Translations under genes and position numbers: made by a program
Notes under the pieces: model-generated
Databases searched by the model: none
Seen by the model: the letters and a program-made list of their open reading frames with translations, nothing else
What the model was told of the DNA's origin: nothing
Shown: piece after piece, positions 5,264 through 6,214 of the stretch
Layout: each line of letters starts with the position of its first letter
Numbering within the stretch: position 1 is the first letter of the stretch
Source: Syntrophaceae bacterium CG2_30_49_12
GTDB lineage: Bacteria; Desulfobacterota; Syntrophia; Syntrophales; CG2-30-49-12
Assembly: GCA_001873675.1 (NCBI GenBank)
Contig: MNZP01000073.1
Coordinates: 1-6,214 of the forward strand
Reading direction: 5' to 3'
DNA: 6,214 bases

Positions 5264-5276
5264 CCCCTCTGAGGGG
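5264..5276. terminator. small stem-loop between the convergent genes
   Basis: CCCCT (5264-5268) pairs with AGGGG (5272-5276) around a three-base loop, four bases beyond the crotonase stop codon as read on the minus strand. The stem is short and no T-run follows, so it is at best a weak terminator acting with the larger hairpin next to it. Confidence 0.25.
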
Positions 5277-5279
5277 GGA

Positions 5280-6200
5280 TTAATCATCCGAGCCGCAGCT
5301 TTTGAAATATTTGGTTTTGTTTAGAGCCTCTTCAAAGGCAACATGGAGCTTGTGGAAGGCATCCCGCTCACCCACCTTCTCCCTGTCGCGGATAAATATC
5401 TGTTCCTTCTCATCCTCCTGATAGGTCAAATTGGTGCCTACGGTATGATAAGTTGTTCCGCCCATCAAAGTGGTTGCGCCCATGGCATCATAGGCATGGC
5501 GGCGGCACTGTTTACCGATGGCGATGGCATCCCGGGGCAGAAGACATATCGCCTTGGCCAGACCATAGACCTCTTGCTCCAGGTCTTCCAACTCCACGGC
5601 CTTGGTTATTATTCCCGAGAGTTCCGCCTCATCCGCGTTGATAGTTCTGCCGGTAATCAACAGTTCCGTAATTTTCTTGCCATGACCCATTACCAATTCG
5701 AGGGGCATAAAGGGCATGCCGCCGAAGGCCAGTCTCTGTCCCCTGTGGGCGAACCTGGCGTTTTTTGCCGCAACAGCGATATCGCAGCTCTCTACAATAT
5801 ACATCCCCGCCTCGATACACCAGCCCTGGATCTGGGCGATGGTTACCTTCTTGCAGCCAAGGATGCTCCCGGGCATCCCCATCAGATGATCTTCGTCTAT
5901 GCGTAGTCTTGTAGCCTGTGAGGGACGCACACCGGGCGCCCCACCGTATACACGATACACCTGGGAAAGATCAAAGCCGGTGGAGAAGTTTTCTCCCTGC
6001 CCCTTAAAGATTACGACCTTGACTTGATCGTCATTATTCGCCCGGCGTACCGCATCCTGGATTTCTCCCGTTACCTCCTGAGGTCCAATGCTGATGGCAT
6101 TCTTCTTTTTGGGCCGGTTTATGATGATATAGGCTATATGGGGCGTTTCCTTATCTTCTGATAGATAATGGTTCTGTAGTCCTGTTCTTTCATAAATCAA
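5280..6200 (-). CDS. crotonase (enoyl-CoA hydratase/isomerase) superfamily protein lacking both hydratase glutamates
   Basis: The 306-residue product has the crotonase fold signatures: AYIIINRPKKKNAIS (23-37), the first oxyanion-hole segment GENFSTGFDLSQ (69-80), the second IAQIQGWCIEAG (121-132) followed by CDIAVAAKNARFAHRG (139-154), and GRTINADEAELSGIITKAV (184-202). Members bind acyl-CoA and stabilise an enolate. Aligned by eye to classical enoyl-CoA hydratase, the two catalytic glutamates are replaced: the first falls at Y134 (GMY where GCE is usual), the second at G154 (HRG where QPE is usual). It is also longer than the usual 260 residues, with an added C-terminal region (about 235-306). 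Hydration of enoyl-CoA is therefore unlikely; an isomerase, hydrolase or C-C lyase role is more plausible, with substrate unknown. The start is TTG 6200, three bases after AGGAGG (6204-6209). The frame stays open to the window edge. Confidence 0.85.
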   Translation of the reverse strand: MIYERTGLQNHYLSEDKETPHIAYIIINRPKKKNAISIGPQEVTGEIQDAVRRANNDDQVKVVIFKGQGENFSTGFDLSQVYRVYGGAPGVRPSQATRLRIDEDHLMGMPGSILGCKKVTIAQIQGWCIEAGMYIVESCDIAVAAKNARFAHRGQRLAFGGMPFMPLELVMGHGKKITELLITGRTINADEAELSGIITKAVELEDLEQEVYGLAKAICLLPRDAIAIGKQCRRHAYDAMGATTLMGGTTYHTVGTNLTYQEDEKEQIFIRDREKVGERDAFHKLHVAFEEALNKTKYFKSCGSDD

Positions 6201-6214
6201 ATACCTCCTTTTCT

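Noticed and set aside
5343..5906. 187-codon plus-strand frame opposite the crotonase gene
   Set aside because: The minus-strand frame has clear crotonase motifs over the same bases; this is its antisense shadow, with no RBS or family features.

Overview
The window looks like a chromosomal segment of a Gram-negative, probably anaerobic bacterium of the Desulfobacterota (deltaproteobacterial) type. This is inferred from acyl-CoA genes at both edges (an acyl-CoA synthetase and an unusual crotonase) and from sigma-54 control of an envelope-stress module. No rRNA or other marker fixes the taxon.

Layout. 1-287 (minus) is the first 95 codons of an AMP-forming acyl-CoA synthetase, with a good RBS and a sigma-70-like promoter. 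288-700 has no credible gene; its part from about 439 to 679 is a mosaic of interleaved direct and inverted repeats. 701-841 (plus) is a 46-codon stump of a calcineurin-like metallophosphoesterase with an excellent RBS, ending in a perfect 16-bp tandem duplication that also contains the stop of the next gene. 844-2217 and 2214-3992 (both minus, ATGA overlap) are a response regulator and a sensor kinase closely resembling ZraR and ZraS. 3993-4303 is a divergent control region. 4304-4780 (plus) is a small exported Spy/CpxP/ZraP-type protein. 4818-5249 (plus) is the C-terminal half of a PHP-domain phosphoesterase, probably a remnant. 5280-6200 (minus) is a crotonase-superfamily protein lacking both glutamates of the classical hydratase.

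The core is a ZraPSR-like envelope-stress system. A membrane kinase with a periplasmic sensor domain and an added PAS domain would phosphorylate an NtrC-family activator. That activator would drive sigma-54 promoters facing both ways: toward the two-component genes (autoregulation) and toward the periplasmic chaperone-like gene. The control region shows a GG-N10-GC promoter on each strand and, between them, two near-identical 17-bp dyads (15/17 matching, centres 32 bp apart) that are strong candidates for the activator's binding sites.

The system is bordered on both sides by truncated, unrelated phosphoesterase genes (metallophosphoesterase N-terminus on the left, PHP C-terminus on the right). 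This suggests that the roughly 4-kb block entered, or was brought together, by recombination. No integrase, transposase, CRISPR array, tRNA or rRNA was seen.
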